Below, one piece after another: positions 47,001 to 56,000 of a DNA stretch of 64,000 bases. The first letter of the stretch is position 1. Each line of letters begins with the position of its first letter. A program made the position numbers and the translations under genes. Below the pieces are notes generated by a model. It was not told the origin of the DNA. It searched no databases and saw only the letters and a program-made list of their open reading frames with translations. The stretch comes from Bacteroidota bacterium (GTDB taxonomy: Bacteria > Bacteroidota > Bacteroidia > Chitinophagales > Saprospiraceae), in contig JASBVF010000054.1 in assembly GCA_030147525.1 (NCBI GenBank), forward strand, positions 1 to 64,000, given 5' to 3'.

Positions 47001-49109
47001 ACTACCGCCGTGACCGCAGCGGGCGCCAGCAACGGCACCGCCACAGCGAACCCGACAGGCGGCAACGGCCCCTTCACTTATCTTTGGTCAAATGGTGAAA
47101 CGACGGCCACGATCACCGGCCTCCCGTCCGCCAACTACACCGTCACCGTGACAGATGCGAACGGTTGCGAAGCACAACAAACCGTGCCGGTAGCGCCTTT
47201 CGCCTGTGGTACGGTTGCCAACATTTCAGCCAGCAACGTCAGTTGCAACGGCCTGAACAACGGGCAGGCCACGGCCACACTCAACGGCGGCCTTTCGCCC
47301 TTCAGCTATCTTTGGTCAAATGATGAAACAACGGCCACCATCACCGGCCTCACACCCGGCACCTACATCGTCACCATCAACGACGCCGTGAACTGTGCGG
47401 CCATTGCCGAAGTGACCATCGACGAACCGGAAGCGCTGGAATTTGAGATTGAAACCCTCGTCAACGCTACCTGCGGCGAAGAGGACGGAATGGCTTCGGT
47501 CATCGCAACGGGCGGCTCGGCCGGCTACGCTTACGCCTGGTCGAATGGGGAAACGACCGCTTCTGTCGAAAACCTCGCTCCCGGCACCTACACGGTTTCC
47601 GTGACCGACGCCAACGATTGCGCAGCGACCCTCGAAGTCGAAATCGACGTGGACGACAACGAAGCGCCGGTCGTTTTAACACAAAATATCACCCTCGCAC
47701 TCGGCACTACCGGAACGGCCACGCTCACACCCGCCCAGGTAAATAATGGCAGCTCCGACAACTGCGGCATCGCTGCCATAACGCTTGACCAAACCAGCTT
47801 CAACTGCAACGACCTCGGCCAGCAGGAGGTGACACTGACCGTGGAAGACGAGGCAGGCAACGTCGCATCGGCGCAGGCCACCGTCACCGTTGTGGATAAT
47901 ATCCAGCCGGTGATTGCCGTGCAGAACGTGGTGATTTCATTGGATGAAAACGGCACAGCCACCATCACGCCCGGCATGATCGACAACGGCAGCAGCGACA
48001 ACTGCGGCATCGTTGACATGAGCCTTGACCTGACGACCTTCACCTGCGACGACCTCGGCGACCAGGCCGTCGTGCTTTCGGTGAAAGACGCAAGCGGCAA
48101 CAGCGCCGCCGGTACGGCCATCGTCACCGTGCAGGACAACATCGCTCCGGCCATCGAATGCCCGGAGAGCGTGGTGCTGCCGTACTGCGAGCCTGTTTTT
48201 GTTTTTGAAATAACGGCCAGCGACAACTGTGCGGAAAACCTGACCCCCAACCTGGTCAGCGGCCTGCCCAGCGGTTCGGCGTTCCCGGATGGCGAAACCG
48301 TGATGACATTCGAAGTGAACGACGGCCACGGCAACCACAACACGTGCAGCTTCACCGTCACCGTACAGGAAACGATGGAGGTTAGCCTGACTGTAACGAC
48401 GATTGACTGCCATGGCGAAAACAGCGGCGCCCTCGCTGCCAGCGCATCAGGCGGCGCAGGTGCTTACACCTACCTTTGGAACAATGGTGCAACCACGCCT
48501 TCCATCGAAAATCTCGGCCCCGGTGTGTACTCCCTGCAGGTGACCGATGATGCCGGTTGTTCGGAAACAACTGCCTTCACGTTGACAGAGCCTGCTGCGC
48601 TCAGCCTTGCGATCGACGACATTCAGCCGGAAACGGGATCGGCACAAAACGGTGCTATTTACGTTACAGCAAGCGGCGGCGTTGCACCTTACAGCTTTGA
48701 GTGGACGAATGAATCAGGCGCTGTCATTTCCTCAGAGGAGGATCTCACGGGCCTTTCTGCCGGCACTTATACTTTATCCATGGAAGATGCCAACGGTTGC
48801 CTTTCGACGCATGTTTTCACGGTGCAGTCCATTACCGGCGCCATCAGCAGGGAGTTGGAGGAGCACATCACGCTCTTCCCGAACCCGACGAGCGGCCATT
48901 TCATCCTGGCACTGGATCACGGCACGGCGAACGACGTGGAAGTTACGGTGTACAACGTGAACGGCCAGTTGGCAGCGCATTTCCCGCAGGCGGGTCTTGC
49001 CTCCGGCAAAATGACCTTCGACCTGTCGGCGCAGCCTGCCGGATTTTACCTGGTGAAGATTTTGATCGAAAACCAGGTGGCGGTGAAGCGGTTGGTGATC
49101 AGCAGATGA
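44097..49109 (+). CDS. Secreted adhesin with N-terminal thioredoxin-like domain and T9SS type A domain
   Basis: The 1670-residue protein starts with a signal peptide (to about residue 20). Residues 25-170 are a TlpA/peroxiredoxin-like thioredoxin fold: SIAPNWTMSDLNG, VFLDFSATWCPPCWNYH with Cys62-Pro-Pro-Cys65, and a later Gly-Thr-Pro-Tyr-Pro cis-Pro segment. From about 175 to 1170 follow SprB-like and PKD-like units (repeated WSNGETTATITGLAPG...YTVTVTDENGC), then HYR-like units DNCGI...DEAGN...DNIQPV to about 1430, two more SprB-like units, and a C-terminal T9SS type A sorting domain (LFPNPTSGHFILAL to RLVISR). The base composition is high-GC. It is a single gene with its own terminator. A surface redox role is inference; the repeats suggest adhesion. 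Confidence 0.9.
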   Translation: MKHLSLLCTFFVLSVQFALAQLPNGSIAPNWTMSDLNGVSHTLYDYLDQDKVVFLDFSATWCPPCWNYHHSGAFENLYINYGPGGTNDVMVFMIEGDASTNTACLYGPTGCVGGTMGNWVAGTPYPIIDNASQTGPYNINYWPTIYGVCPDRTITEVGQQGTAALWNFAQGCPSVPPTASTLNVVNVSCNGQSTGAIYISAAGNFGPFTYNWSNGATTQNLVNVPAGSYSVTVTGSNGGSTTLGPVVVSQPATPVTANLANVSPAGCGFGGSAEISASGGTGTLSYLWNNGATSSAIFNAPPGNYSATVTDQNGCTATVSNITINPATPPAAVASAPVNLNCNNATVTLSGTGTSTGPEYTYVWTTSNGNIVSGATTLNNCVVDQPGTYTLEVFNVNTLCTSSASTSVSQNTTAPTASAGSPAQINCNTSQVTLSGSGSTGSNFSILWTTQGGNIVSGATTLTPVVNAGGTYTLTITNTTNGCTTAASTTVTANTAAPNVSASGGELNCTNNSVTLNGNSTTQGVTYAWTGPNNFNSNQASPATSAAGTYTLTVTNSANGCTSSATAEVVSNTTQPQASAAGGTLTCTNSAVTLAGNSTTAGVTYAWTGPNSFSSNEQNPEVTTNGNYVLTVTAPNGCTKTATAVVNQNITQPTANAGPNGLLNCNATSATLNGTGSSSGSQFSYEWTTSGGNISAGGNTLTPTVNAAGTYTLTVSNSNNGCTSTSSTEVTQTPAVTAAISAQTNVNCFGTSTGSATVTPSGGNGTFTYAWSNGGNTATASNLSAGTYTVTVTDGENCAATKTVTITQPNDLVVNASSTAQTAPGVNDGTASAAVSGGTGSYTYNWSNGETTATITGLAPGNFTVTVTDENGCTETKTVTVNAFGCAVSADVSGTDVTCNGAEDGIAAISLNNAAEPLEFLWSNDETTAEITGLAPGTYSVTASDDNGCEVVASIEIEEPSALNANATTTAVTAAGASNGTATANPTGGNGPFTYLWSNGETTATITGLPSANYTVTVTDANGCEAQQTVPVAPFACGTVANISASNVSCNGLNNGQATATLNGGLSPFSYLWSNDETTATITGLTPGTYIVTINDAVNCAAIAEVTIDEPEALEFEIETLVNATCGEEDGMASVIATGGSAGYAYAWSNGETTASVENLAPGTYTVSVTDANDCAATLEVEIDVDDNEAPVVLTQNITLALGTTGTATLTPAQVNNGSSDNCGIAAITLDQTSFNCNDLGQQEVTLTVEDEAGNVASAQATVTVVDNIQPVIAVQNVVISLDENGTATITPGMIDNGSSDNCGIVDMSLDLTTFTCDDLGDQAVVLSVKDASGNSAAGTAIVTVQDNIAPAIECPESVVLPYCEPVFVFEITASDNCAENLTPNLVSGLPSGSAFPDGETVMTFEVNDGHGNHNTCSFTVTVQETMEVSLTVTTIDCHGENSGALAASASGGAGAYTYLWNNGATTPSIENLGPGVYSLQVTDDAGCSETTAFTLTEPAALSLAIDDIQPETGSAQNGAIYVTASGGVAPYSFEWTNESGAVISSEEDLTGLSAGTYTLSMEDANGCLSTHVFTVQSITGAISRELEEHITLFPNPTSGHFILALDHGTANDVEVTVYNVNGQLAAHFPQAGLASGKMTFDLSAQPAGFYLVKILIENQVAVKRLVISR
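46407..47760 (+). repeat. Tandem 225/228-base units in the adhesin gene
   Basis: The conserved Trp codon of the motif W-S-N-x-x-x-T-A recurs at 46407, 46632, 46860, 47085, 47313 and 47538, that is every 225 or 228 bases (75-76 residues, SprB-like domains). Near-identical DNA blocks around GAAACGACGGCCAC make copy-number change by recombination plausible. The far end is approximate. Confidence 0.75.
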
Positions 49110-49136
49110 TTTTTAGATGAAATAAAAATGAGGAAG

Positions 49137-49170
49137 GGCAGTCCCGGCAACGGGGCTGCCTTTTTTTTTT
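49137..49170 (+). terminator. Rho-independent terminator after the thioredoxin-adhesin gene
   Basis: A GGCAGTCCC/GGGGCTGCC stem with a short loop is followed by ten T residues, about 30 bases past the stop at 49109. Confidence 0.92.
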
Positions 49171-49189
49171 GATGGACAAAGTCTATTGA

Positions 49190-49969
49190 TCAAACTTCCT
49201 TTTTCTCCAGCACCCCCATCCCAAACAACGCAAAATCGTACTTCACCGGGTCCTCCGGGTCGAAAGTGCGCAGGCGTTCCGTCAGCTCCAGCACAGCCTG
49301 CCAGTCGGTTTGCTTTCGTTCCAGCAGCCCGAACCGGCGGGCGATGCGCTCCACATGCACGTCGAGCGGGATGAGCAGTTGCGAGGGTTTTATTTTTTTC
49401 CAAATGCCGAAATCCACGCCACAGCAATCCTGCCGCACCATCCAGCGGAGGAACATGTTGAGGCGCTTGCAGGTGGATTTGGTGGCGGGCGTGGCGACGT
49501 GCTTGCGGGTGCGCTGCGGCGCATCGGGCAGAGAGAAAAACAGGCGGTGGAAGCCGGTGAGCGCTGCCTCCGTGTGTACGTCGGTGGGACGTAAATTTTT
49601 CAAAAAAGCCTCCTCCAGCGAGGTGTTGTTTTGATAAAACCACTGCAAAAACTCCAGGAAATACAGCGTGTCCGTCGCCTGGAAGGTGCGGTGTTTAAAA
49701 TCGAGGAACTGCTCCCGCTCGTGTTCCCGGTGGTGCAGGATGAAGTCGTGCGGGGCGCCGTCCATGCGATCAATGAGGTCATTGGCTTTGTTGATGATGG
49801 TCTTGCGCTGCCCCCAGGCGAACATGGCCGTCCAGAAAGCGGTGATTTCGATGTCTTGCTTTTTGGTGAAACGGTGCGGAATGGAGACGGGGTCGTCTTC
49901 GATGAATTCGGGACGGTTGTATTTTTCGACGAGGTTGTCGAGGAGTATTTTCAGGTTGGCGGTTGTCAT
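49190..49969 (-). CDS. TIGR02757 family protein (DUF2400)
   Basis: Start 49969 (MTTANLKILLDNLVEKYNRPEF) gives 259 residues; the 32 further codons upstream come from a repeat hairpin. Recognisable family blocks are DPVSIPHRFTKKQDIEITAFWTAMFAWGQRKTII, KRLNMFLRWMVRQDCCGVDFGIWKKI, and PLDVHVERIARRFGLLERKQTDW. The family is widespread in Bacteroidota and some other bacteria, resembles helix-hairpin-helix DNA glycosylase-like proteins in its C-terminal half, and has no established function. Confidence 0.82.
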   Translation of the reverse strand: MTTANLKILLDNLVEKYNRPEFIEDDPVSIPHRFTKKQDIEITAFWTAMFAWGQRKTIINKANDLIDRMDGAPHDFILHHREHEREQFLDFKHRTFQATDTLYFLEFLQWFYQNNTSLEEAFLKNLRPTDVHTEAALTGFHRLFFSLPDAPQRTRKHVATPATKSTCKRLNMFLRWMVRQDCCGVDFGIWKKIKPSQLLIPLDVHVERIARRFGLLERKQTDWQAVLELTERLRTFDPEDPVKYDFALFGMGVLEKKEV

Positions 49970-49983
49970 GATGAATTCTTCTT

Positions 49984-50060
49984 TCCCGCAGATCACGCAG
50001 ATTTCCGCAGATTTTTCATCGTGGAAGTTTGATCTGCGAAAATCTGCGGGATCTGCGGGA
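49984..50060. repeat. Inverted repeat with CGCAGAT units upstream of the TIGR02757 gene
   Basis: Arms 49984-50012 and 50032-50060 (29 bases, two mismatches) surround a 19-base loop. Each arm carries three CGCAGAT-type blocks. It lies 15 bases upstream of the start at 49969. It resembles the dispersed palindromic repeats of unknown origin seen between genes in related genomes. Confidence 0.8.
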
Positions 50061-50176
50061 GCCAAAACCTACCCGCATAATTTTTCAAACAGCGAAAGAA
50101 AACTTCGCATCGTTCGTTATTCAAAAAACTCTTCCGACATTTGCTGCCGGTTTTAAAAAATGCTACCTAATCGAAC

Positions 50177-50266
50177 ATGACCGCAACACTTACTTACACC
50201 CTCGTCCTCGCCGCCATTTACTTTGGCATCAAAGCGATCGAATTCATCGAGCAGAAAGATTCCTGA
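50177..50266 (+). CDS. Possible 29-residue single-pass membrane peptide
   Basis: ATG at 50177 opens a 30-codon frame that reads MTATLTYTLVLAAIYFGIKA, then I-E-F-I-E-Q-K-D-S and stop. It has one hydrophobic helix of about 17 residues and a charged C-terminus, like the tiny membrane subunits of transport ATPases or oxidases, but no family can be claimed. Codon choice is GC-ending like neighbouring genes. No adjacent partner gene on the same strand and no clear ribosome-binding site were seen. Confidence 0.35.
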   Translation: MTATLTYTLVLAAIYFGIKAIEFIEQKDS

Positions 50267-50279
50267 ATCACCGGCCCCA

Positions 50280-50357
50280 CCCCTGACCCCTGAAGGGGAA
50301 CCACACGGGGAAGTTCGCAGGCTTGTCCCGAAATGGTTCCCCTTCAGGGGTCAGGGG
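50280..50357. repeat. Perfect 24-base inverted repeat
   Basis: Arms 50280-50303 and 50334-50357 are exact reverse complements around a 30-base loop. Each arm itself contains a near-palindrome (CCCCTGAAGGGG). It ends 9 bases from the glycosyltransferase stop codon and may serve as its terminator, or be a small non-autonomous mobile repeat. No transposase is nearby. Confidence 0.85.
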
Positions 50358-50366
50358 CTGAACCGC

Positions 50367-51116
50367 TCACTGCCTCTTTTCATACATGCGGAACTTAGCC
50401 AGCCCCTTCCGTTGCAGAAAGTGGCAAAATGACACCCGCAGCACGCCCAGTCCGTACTCCATACTCCTTTTAAAATTGATGGAAGATGCCTCTTCGAAAT
50501 ACTTCGTCGGGCAGGTCACCTCGGCGATGTCGAAGCCGGCATAGACGATTTGCGACAGCATTTCATTGTCGAAAACGAAGTCGTCGGAATTGGCCTCGAA
50601 GTTGATGGCCATGAGCACCTCCCGGCTGAAGGCCCGGTAGCCGGTGTGATATTCCGAGAGTTTGTAGTCGATAAGCAGGTTTTGCGAGAGCGTGAGCAGT
50701 CGGTTTGAAATGTATTTGTACATCGGCATACCGCCCCGGAGCGCCCCCTTGCCTAGGATGCGGCTGCCCAGCACCACCGGGTACAGCCCTTCGCCGATGA
50801 TGTTGACGAACGAAGGGATGAGCTTCGGCGTGTACTGATAGTCGGGGTGTAGCATGATGACGATATCGCCGCCGAGTTCGAGCGCCTTGCGGTAGAGGGA
50901 TTTCTGGTTGCCGCCGTAGCCCTTGTTGTTTTCATGCACGATGACGTGTTCGATGCCGAGCGTGCGGGCGGTTTCCACGGTATTGTCCCGGCTGGCGTCG
51001 TCGCAGAGGATGACCTCGTCCACGAGCGGGAAGGGGATCTCGGCATAGGTTTTTTCCAGCGTCAGGGCTGCGTTGTAGGCGGGGAGTACGACGATTACTT
51101 TTTTACCTTTGTACAT
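50367..51116 (-). CDS. Family 2 glycosyltransferase (dolichyl-phosphate mannosyltransferase-like)
   Basis: The 249-residue cytoplasmic enzyme has a GT-A fold: KVIVVLPAYNAALTLEKT, the nucleotide-sugar site ILCDDASRDNT and the HPDYQYTP metal-binding region, followed by LSEYHTGYRAFSRE, typical of the DPM1-like group. There are no C-terminal membrane helices. It should transfer a sugar from a nucleotide donor to a lipid or glycan; the acceptor is unknown and no polysaccharide cluster surrounds it. A heptamer repeat directly precedes the start codon. Confidence 0.9.
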   Translation of the reverse strand: MYKGKKVIVVLPAYNAALTLEKTYAEIPFPLVDEVILCDDASRDNTVETARTLGIEHVIVHENNKGYGGNQKSLYRKALELGGDIVIMLHPDYQYTPKLIPSFVNIIGEGLYPVVLGSRILGKGALRGGMPMYKYISNRLLTLSQNLLIDYKLSEYHTGYRAFSREVLMAINFEANSDDFVFDNEMLSQIVYAGFDIAEVTCPTKYFEEASSINFKRSMEYGLGVLRVSFCHFLQRKGLAKFRMYEKRQ

Positions 51117-51151
51117 TTCGTTGTTGGTTGTTAGTTGCCGGTTGTTCGTTG
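51117..51151. repeat. Heptamer tandem repeat upstream of the glycosyltransferase
   Basis: Five units TTCGTTG, TTGGTTG, TTAGTTG, CCGGTTG, TTCGTTG begin at the base right before the start codon (51116) and so occupy the presumed ribosome-binding region of the message. Confidence 0.8.
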
Positions 51152-51181
51152 AGGAACTACCTGATTGAACAAAAACGGGCG

Positions 51182-51189
51182 CAAAGATA
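51182..51189 (-). promoter_or_regulatory. Candidate -7 box of the glycosyltransferase gene
   Basis: The minus strand reads TATCTTTG, matching TAnnTTTG. Transcription would start near 51175, leaving a leader of about 60 bases made up largely of the heptamer repeat. No -33 TTTG at 19-21 bases. Confidence 0.4.
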
Positions 51190-51225
51190 AAAACACCGGC
51201 TTAACAGAAGGGAAACAACAAATCC

Positions 51226-52974
51226 TTACTCCACCCTCACCAGCTTCCCGCTCTTCACCTTCCTTCCTGCTTCCCTGATTTCATAAAAATACATCCCTGG
51301 CGGAACAGCCTCCAGCGGCAGGGAATTCCAGCCGGTGAGCAGGCGATGCTCCATGACCCGCTGGCCGGTAGCGCTGTAGAGTGTGATGGATGCATGGCGG
51401 GGCAAATAGTGGTGAAGGATGACATTCGTGCCTTCCCGGCAGGGGTTGGGGAAGACGGTTACCTCGATTTTCGGTAGCGCTTCCTGCGTGACGACAGTGC
51501 CGATTTGCAAGGTACGGCAGTAGGTATTCGTTCCGTTTAGATTGCTGACAGTGAGGCAGACCTCGTAGCTGCCGTCCTGCGGGAAGGTATGCACCGGGCT
51601 GGCGTCTTGGCTGGTGGTGTTGTCCCCGAAATCCCACGACCACACCGCAGGCTCGTAATAGCTCAGATCAGTGAAGGCGACGGTGAGGTAGTCAGCCGTA
51701 TCCTGATCGTAGCGATATTTGGCGATGGGGATGTTATCGAGGCCGAGGGTGTCGCAGGGCGAGCCATCGAGGGGGCCGAGGCGGTAGTTAGGGAAGTTGG
51801 GCATGGAAGCAGCGTTGCGAGTAGGCAGATGCACGGCATGCTGTTCGACATTGCATTCCGGGTATGGTAAATTGGGCTGATGGATGACGTGTAAATACCG
51901 AACGCCATTTGGTGCGTTGATGTAAATCTTGCCATCGGGCGCCAGTTGTGTGAGGTAAAATTGGGTCGGGATTCCATTGTCCAGAAAGTTGTCGTAAGTT
52001 GCTATCTTCTTTTTAGAGGCGGCAACATCAGCGGCTTGCAGGTCAAACTGGTAAAGATTCAGAAAAGAAGATACGTACAAGTATCTTGAATTAGGCGAGA
52101 TTGCGATACCTGCCGAGTATGCGTTATCGTCATAGTGTATTTGGGTGTGATCGCTCAACAAGCCTGTACATCTGTCGAAATAGAAAATATCCACATATTG
52201 GCCTATCGAAAGACTGATGGTATTTACTCGAGCAAATATGCTTCCGTCAGGTGAGAAAACGGATTGACCAACTCCCTCTTGAGGTATTGAAAAACCTGTT
52301 GTATCTGTGCCTAAGTTTACAAGACCATAAGAATTTAATAAAACTCGATAATATTCGTTTGCTCCTGCTATTTTGTGAAAAAGTATCCACCAATCTCTCC
52401 CATTCGCATGTCTAACAGCGGTGATTTTACCTGTAGCCAAAGTATCATTTATTACGACCTTATTCTTTTCTACTACTTTACCTAATCCATTGTTCAGCTC
52501 CATATCTACATGCGTGTAGTATAAATGAGAACTATGCCAGCCAACTTGGGAGGTTGGATAATTTAAATCAGCATGTACTAGGTAATAATTATGAGGGATT
52601 GTTCCATGTTTCAAAATGAGAGCTCCTTGAGGTAAAATATATCCTAAATCACCCATGTCAAATGCATATAAGCCTGGATTCAGATCCCCTCCATTAGCCA
52701 TTGGATGATGGAGTTTATCATTAATATAAAGGCCGTTTGTGTAAAAAAGCAAGTTGCCTTCTTGCCCACAAATACTCGCATTAACTTCCATGAAATTCAT
52801 CTCATTGTATTGGTAATAAATGTCAGGAGGCAACTCGTTAAAATCCATAATTGTACCCCCAAATGTTAGATCAGTATGATTACTACTGTACCCGAATAGC
52901 CATATAAAATCTTCTTTTTGGGCAGACATTAGGAAGGGAATAAAAAGCAGAATACAGGTTATTAATTTTCTCAT
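51226..52974 (-). CDS. Secreted propeller-like protein with PKD and T9SS type A domains
   Basis: The 582-residue protein has a signal peptide (MRKLITCILLFIPFLMSAQ), a propeller-like body to about residue 410 with blocks such as GQSVFSPDGSIFARV and IAISPNSRYLYVSS, a PKD domain at about 425-495 (WSWDFGDNTTSQDASPVHTF), and a T9SS type A sorting domain (VFPNPCREG to KLVRVE). It is the full-length paralogue of the truncated protein at 1-1199 and follows the M43/beta-helix gene, as in the first cassette. The N-terminal two thirds are encoded by AT-rich DNA, the C-terminal third by GC-rich DNA. Function is unknown beyond a surface location. Confidence 0.88.
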   Translation of the reverse strand: MRKLITCILLFIPFLMSAQKEDFIWLFGYSSNHTDLTFGGTIMDFNELPPDIYYQYNEMNFMEVNASICGQEGNLLFYTNGLYINDKLHHPMANGGDLNPGLYAFDMGDLGYILPQGALILKHGTIPHNYYLVHADLNYPTSQVGWHSSHLYYTHVDMELNNGLGKVVEKNKVVINDTLATGKITAVRHANGRDWWILFHKIAGANEYYRVLLNSYGLVNLGTDTTGFSIPQEGVGQSVFSPDGSIFARVNTISLSIGQYVDIFYFDRCTGLLSDHTQIHYDDNAYSAGIAISPNSRYLYVSSFLNLYQFDLQAADVAASKKKIATYDNFLDNGIPTQFYLTQLAPDGKIYINAPNGVRYLHVIHQPNLPYPECNVEQHAVHLPTRNAASMPNFPNYRLGPLDGSPCDTLGLDNIPIAKYRYDQDTADYLTVAFTDLSYYEPAVWSWDFGDNTTSQDASPVHTFPQDGSYEVCLTVSNLNGTNTYCRTLQIGTVVTQEALPKIEVTVFPNPCREGTNVILHHYLPRHASITLYSATGQRVMEHRLLTGWNSLPLEAVPPGMYFYEIREAGRKVKSGKLVRVE

Positions 52975-52993
52975 AATGGTGGAAATAATAAAA

Positions 52994-53014
52994 CCGGGAG
53001 TGCAGCACTCCCGG
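52994..53014 (-). terminator. Hairpin between the two genes of the second cassette
   Basis: A perfect palindrome with 10-base arms lies 12 bases past the stop of the 53026-57129 gene and is followed on the minus strand by TTTTATTATTT. It occupies the same place as the hairpin at 1221-1260 of the first cassette. Confidence 0.75.
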
Positions 53015-53025
53015 TCTTTGTTCAG

Positions 53026-56000
53026 TTATCGAATCAGAATTATTTTTTCCGTGTAAATAACAACATTTCCTTTGATTACCTTGCATAGGTAAATACCTGC
53101 CGGCAAGGTATTCGTTTGTAAAAGAGTTTTGTGATTGTCAAAAATCAGGGCTCTTCTAAATTTTTCCCTGCCAGTCAGATCAAAAAGTACCACAGTTCCT
53201 TCCCCTGCCAGGTTAGATGGCCATTCCAGCATGATTTCGTCTTTTGCCGGATTCGGATACAATTTGAATTCCAGCAATATACTTTCCGCTACCCGTGCCT
53301 GATCTCTATTTCTTTCTTCTACAGGAATACAGTTAAATTCATCATCGTCGAAGAGTGTATTTTCATTGATAACCGCCAGAATGCTCCTGGCTTTGAATAC
53401 TGCATTACCACCTTCCTCCGGACACTGACTGGCAATAGATTCCAAAGAATCTATCTGTCCCGAACTAAATCCGGCTTGTCCGATGGCGATCGTTTCAAGG
53501 AAAATCCGGTTTACGATTTTTTCATTTTGTTCAAAGATCAGTGTTGCAGAAATGGTGTCCAAATCAGTGGCGACAGCGACAGCATTTAGGCTACGTTGTG
53601 CAAGAATGTTGTCCAGCAGGATCGCATTTCCGATTGTCAAGCTGTCAATATCCTGAAACAGAACAACACGTTCGGCTGCCAGCATGATGCTGTCTTGCCC
53701 GGTTGCATTGATAAGTTGACCTTCAATGCTGCGTATTTCATTCATTTTTTGCTGCATCAGGGAATCATTTGAAGCGAGTTGTCCGGCCGTAACATCACCT
53801 ATTTGAAGCATTAGCGACATCGAATTATCGATCGTATTGAACCGGCCTACTGACGTTGACTTATGCTGGTTGAAAAACGATTCCAGTGTTGTGTTCGCTA
53901 TCAGCGTTTGATTTTCATCCAGTTTTCGAAACAAATATCGCTCCGACAACCAACGGATGGTCCCGTATTCTGTAGAGTTGTTCCCTGCAATGGTCATATC
54001 CGCCTCATCGATGGGTTGTTCGCCGGTGAATCCAGGCAAATCACAAAGGTAAAGTTCGTTTGGATCAGGAAAATCAGGGAAAAACCAAGAGCCTGAACTG
54101 TTTGGCGTTACAATCGATGGAGGCCAATACGAGGTAGATTGCTCAGCAAAGAAACGAGATTGTTGTATATCAAATATACCGCCTTCATGTCTCGTTGCCC
54201 CTTGATTATCATTAAAAGTACCGACCCACCTGTTGGCCGTATGGGTCTGAGTGCCTAACCGCCCGCCAGCGCCATTTGCATTGGTAAGGCTGCTCAGACT
54301 AAGGCCGGTTTGAAGGTTTTTCATTACGTTTCCACGAAAGCCATTGGTCGTGTTACAAGGCATGTCGAAGCGAAAACCCGTACCTATTCCCTCGGTATCG
54401 TTGCACTGCCATTTCATACTTGGACTGCTGACGCCACGGATACCAACATTTACGGACGGTGTGTTTCCTAAAATATGGTTATAGTCAATCACGCCGCCCG
54501 GATTGCCGCTAACATAAATACCGGTTGCCCGTATCGCAGGCGCTTTGATATTGACTGTATTGTCGAAGACAGTCATCCGTAAAGTACTGTTCAGATGAAT
54601 ACCAGTGGTTATTAATGTGGGAAAGCCCGGTATAAGGTTGATAATATTTTTTTCGATCTTCCGTGTGGCGGGATAGTCAACAAACAATGGCATTTCATTT
54701 ACAAATATCCCGGCACCACGACCCAGCACATCAATCGTATTGTCGTGAATGGTTTTATTGGTTTGAAGATCGGCAAACGACATTTCAATTCCTGTGTTGA
54801 TACACTCGATACTGTTGTTAAAAATGTCGATATCCTGGTGACAAAATTCAGTAATAATGCCCTCCTTCACTTGTACCATGTTATTTTCAGCAATATCCAC
54901 GCTTACTCCGGAAGCGTAAATGCCGGTGGTGCAATCAACGAAAGAAACTGGCCCGGCTGACCCGTTACCTCTTTGCGTAAGCATAAAAGGTGAGAGCTTT
55001 TTGGAAGCGGCGAGGATACCATAGCCGGTGTATAGGTAATTGTCGTCTGGCGACTGTTTTTTGATGTGTTCAAAATTGGTATTTTGCACCATCAGAGTCG
55101 TGTTCGTGGCGATAATTCCGTTGTTGAGGTTGCGGAAGATATTGGGAGTTGCGCCCTGTACACCGATGTTTAATAAATTTTTGTTGCTGATGTTAATGCC
55201 CGATTCGGCGTATTGGCTGGATAATGGTGGTGAAAGTGGAGTTGTGCAATCAAACGTATTTCCAGCAAAAGGTTGAAGTATAAATTCACTGTTTGAGCTG
55301 ATTCCATTCAAATTCCTATTGAAAATGGTATTTTGAACGTCGATAAACGCACCGGCTTCAGCAGTTATAGCGCTGTAGGCGTCTTCAATAGAGGATTGTT
55401 CGCCGATGATGAGTGATCCACCATCCTTAACCACGATTCCGTTCCACATTTCCTCGCAACCTTGGAGGGTTGATCCATTTCTTATGATCAGGGTATTTTG
55501 CACTTCTATCGTTGCTCCAGGTTCTAAAGTGACTTGGGCGTTGTTGAATTGAAGGGATTGGTTAATGATGAGGTGTCCGGCAATTGCTACGCAGCCTGTC
55601 AAAACAGATGGTATCTGCGGATTTTCAGAGAGAAATGTTTCATTGCCAGTACTGCCAATGTTTATACCGGAAACGCATGGACAGTTGAAACAACTTACAA
55701 AAGTCCCGGAAACGGTATGTCCATTTTCCATGTAGAATGGACATAATACTTGTTCAGGTTCTATCTGCATCTTAATTTGAAAAGTTGTCCCAAATGGAGC
55801 ATCAGGTGAAATAATCACTTCCAAGAAAAAAGTAGCACAACTTGGATCCATCAAAATTGTCTCAGATCCATCTGAAAAGTCACCTCCAAATGATACAAAT
55901 GCACCAAGCAAAGCAGGCTCAACGGAAGGTGTCAATGTAACCATGACAGGTAAAGGATTCGGATGGAAGGCAGGAGGACAAACAGCGTATTCAATTTGAC

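Noticed and set aside
50280-50357. Insertion sequence ends
   Set aside because: The inverted repeat encloses only 30 bases and no transposase is encoded in the window, so a full insertion sequence cannot be claimed.
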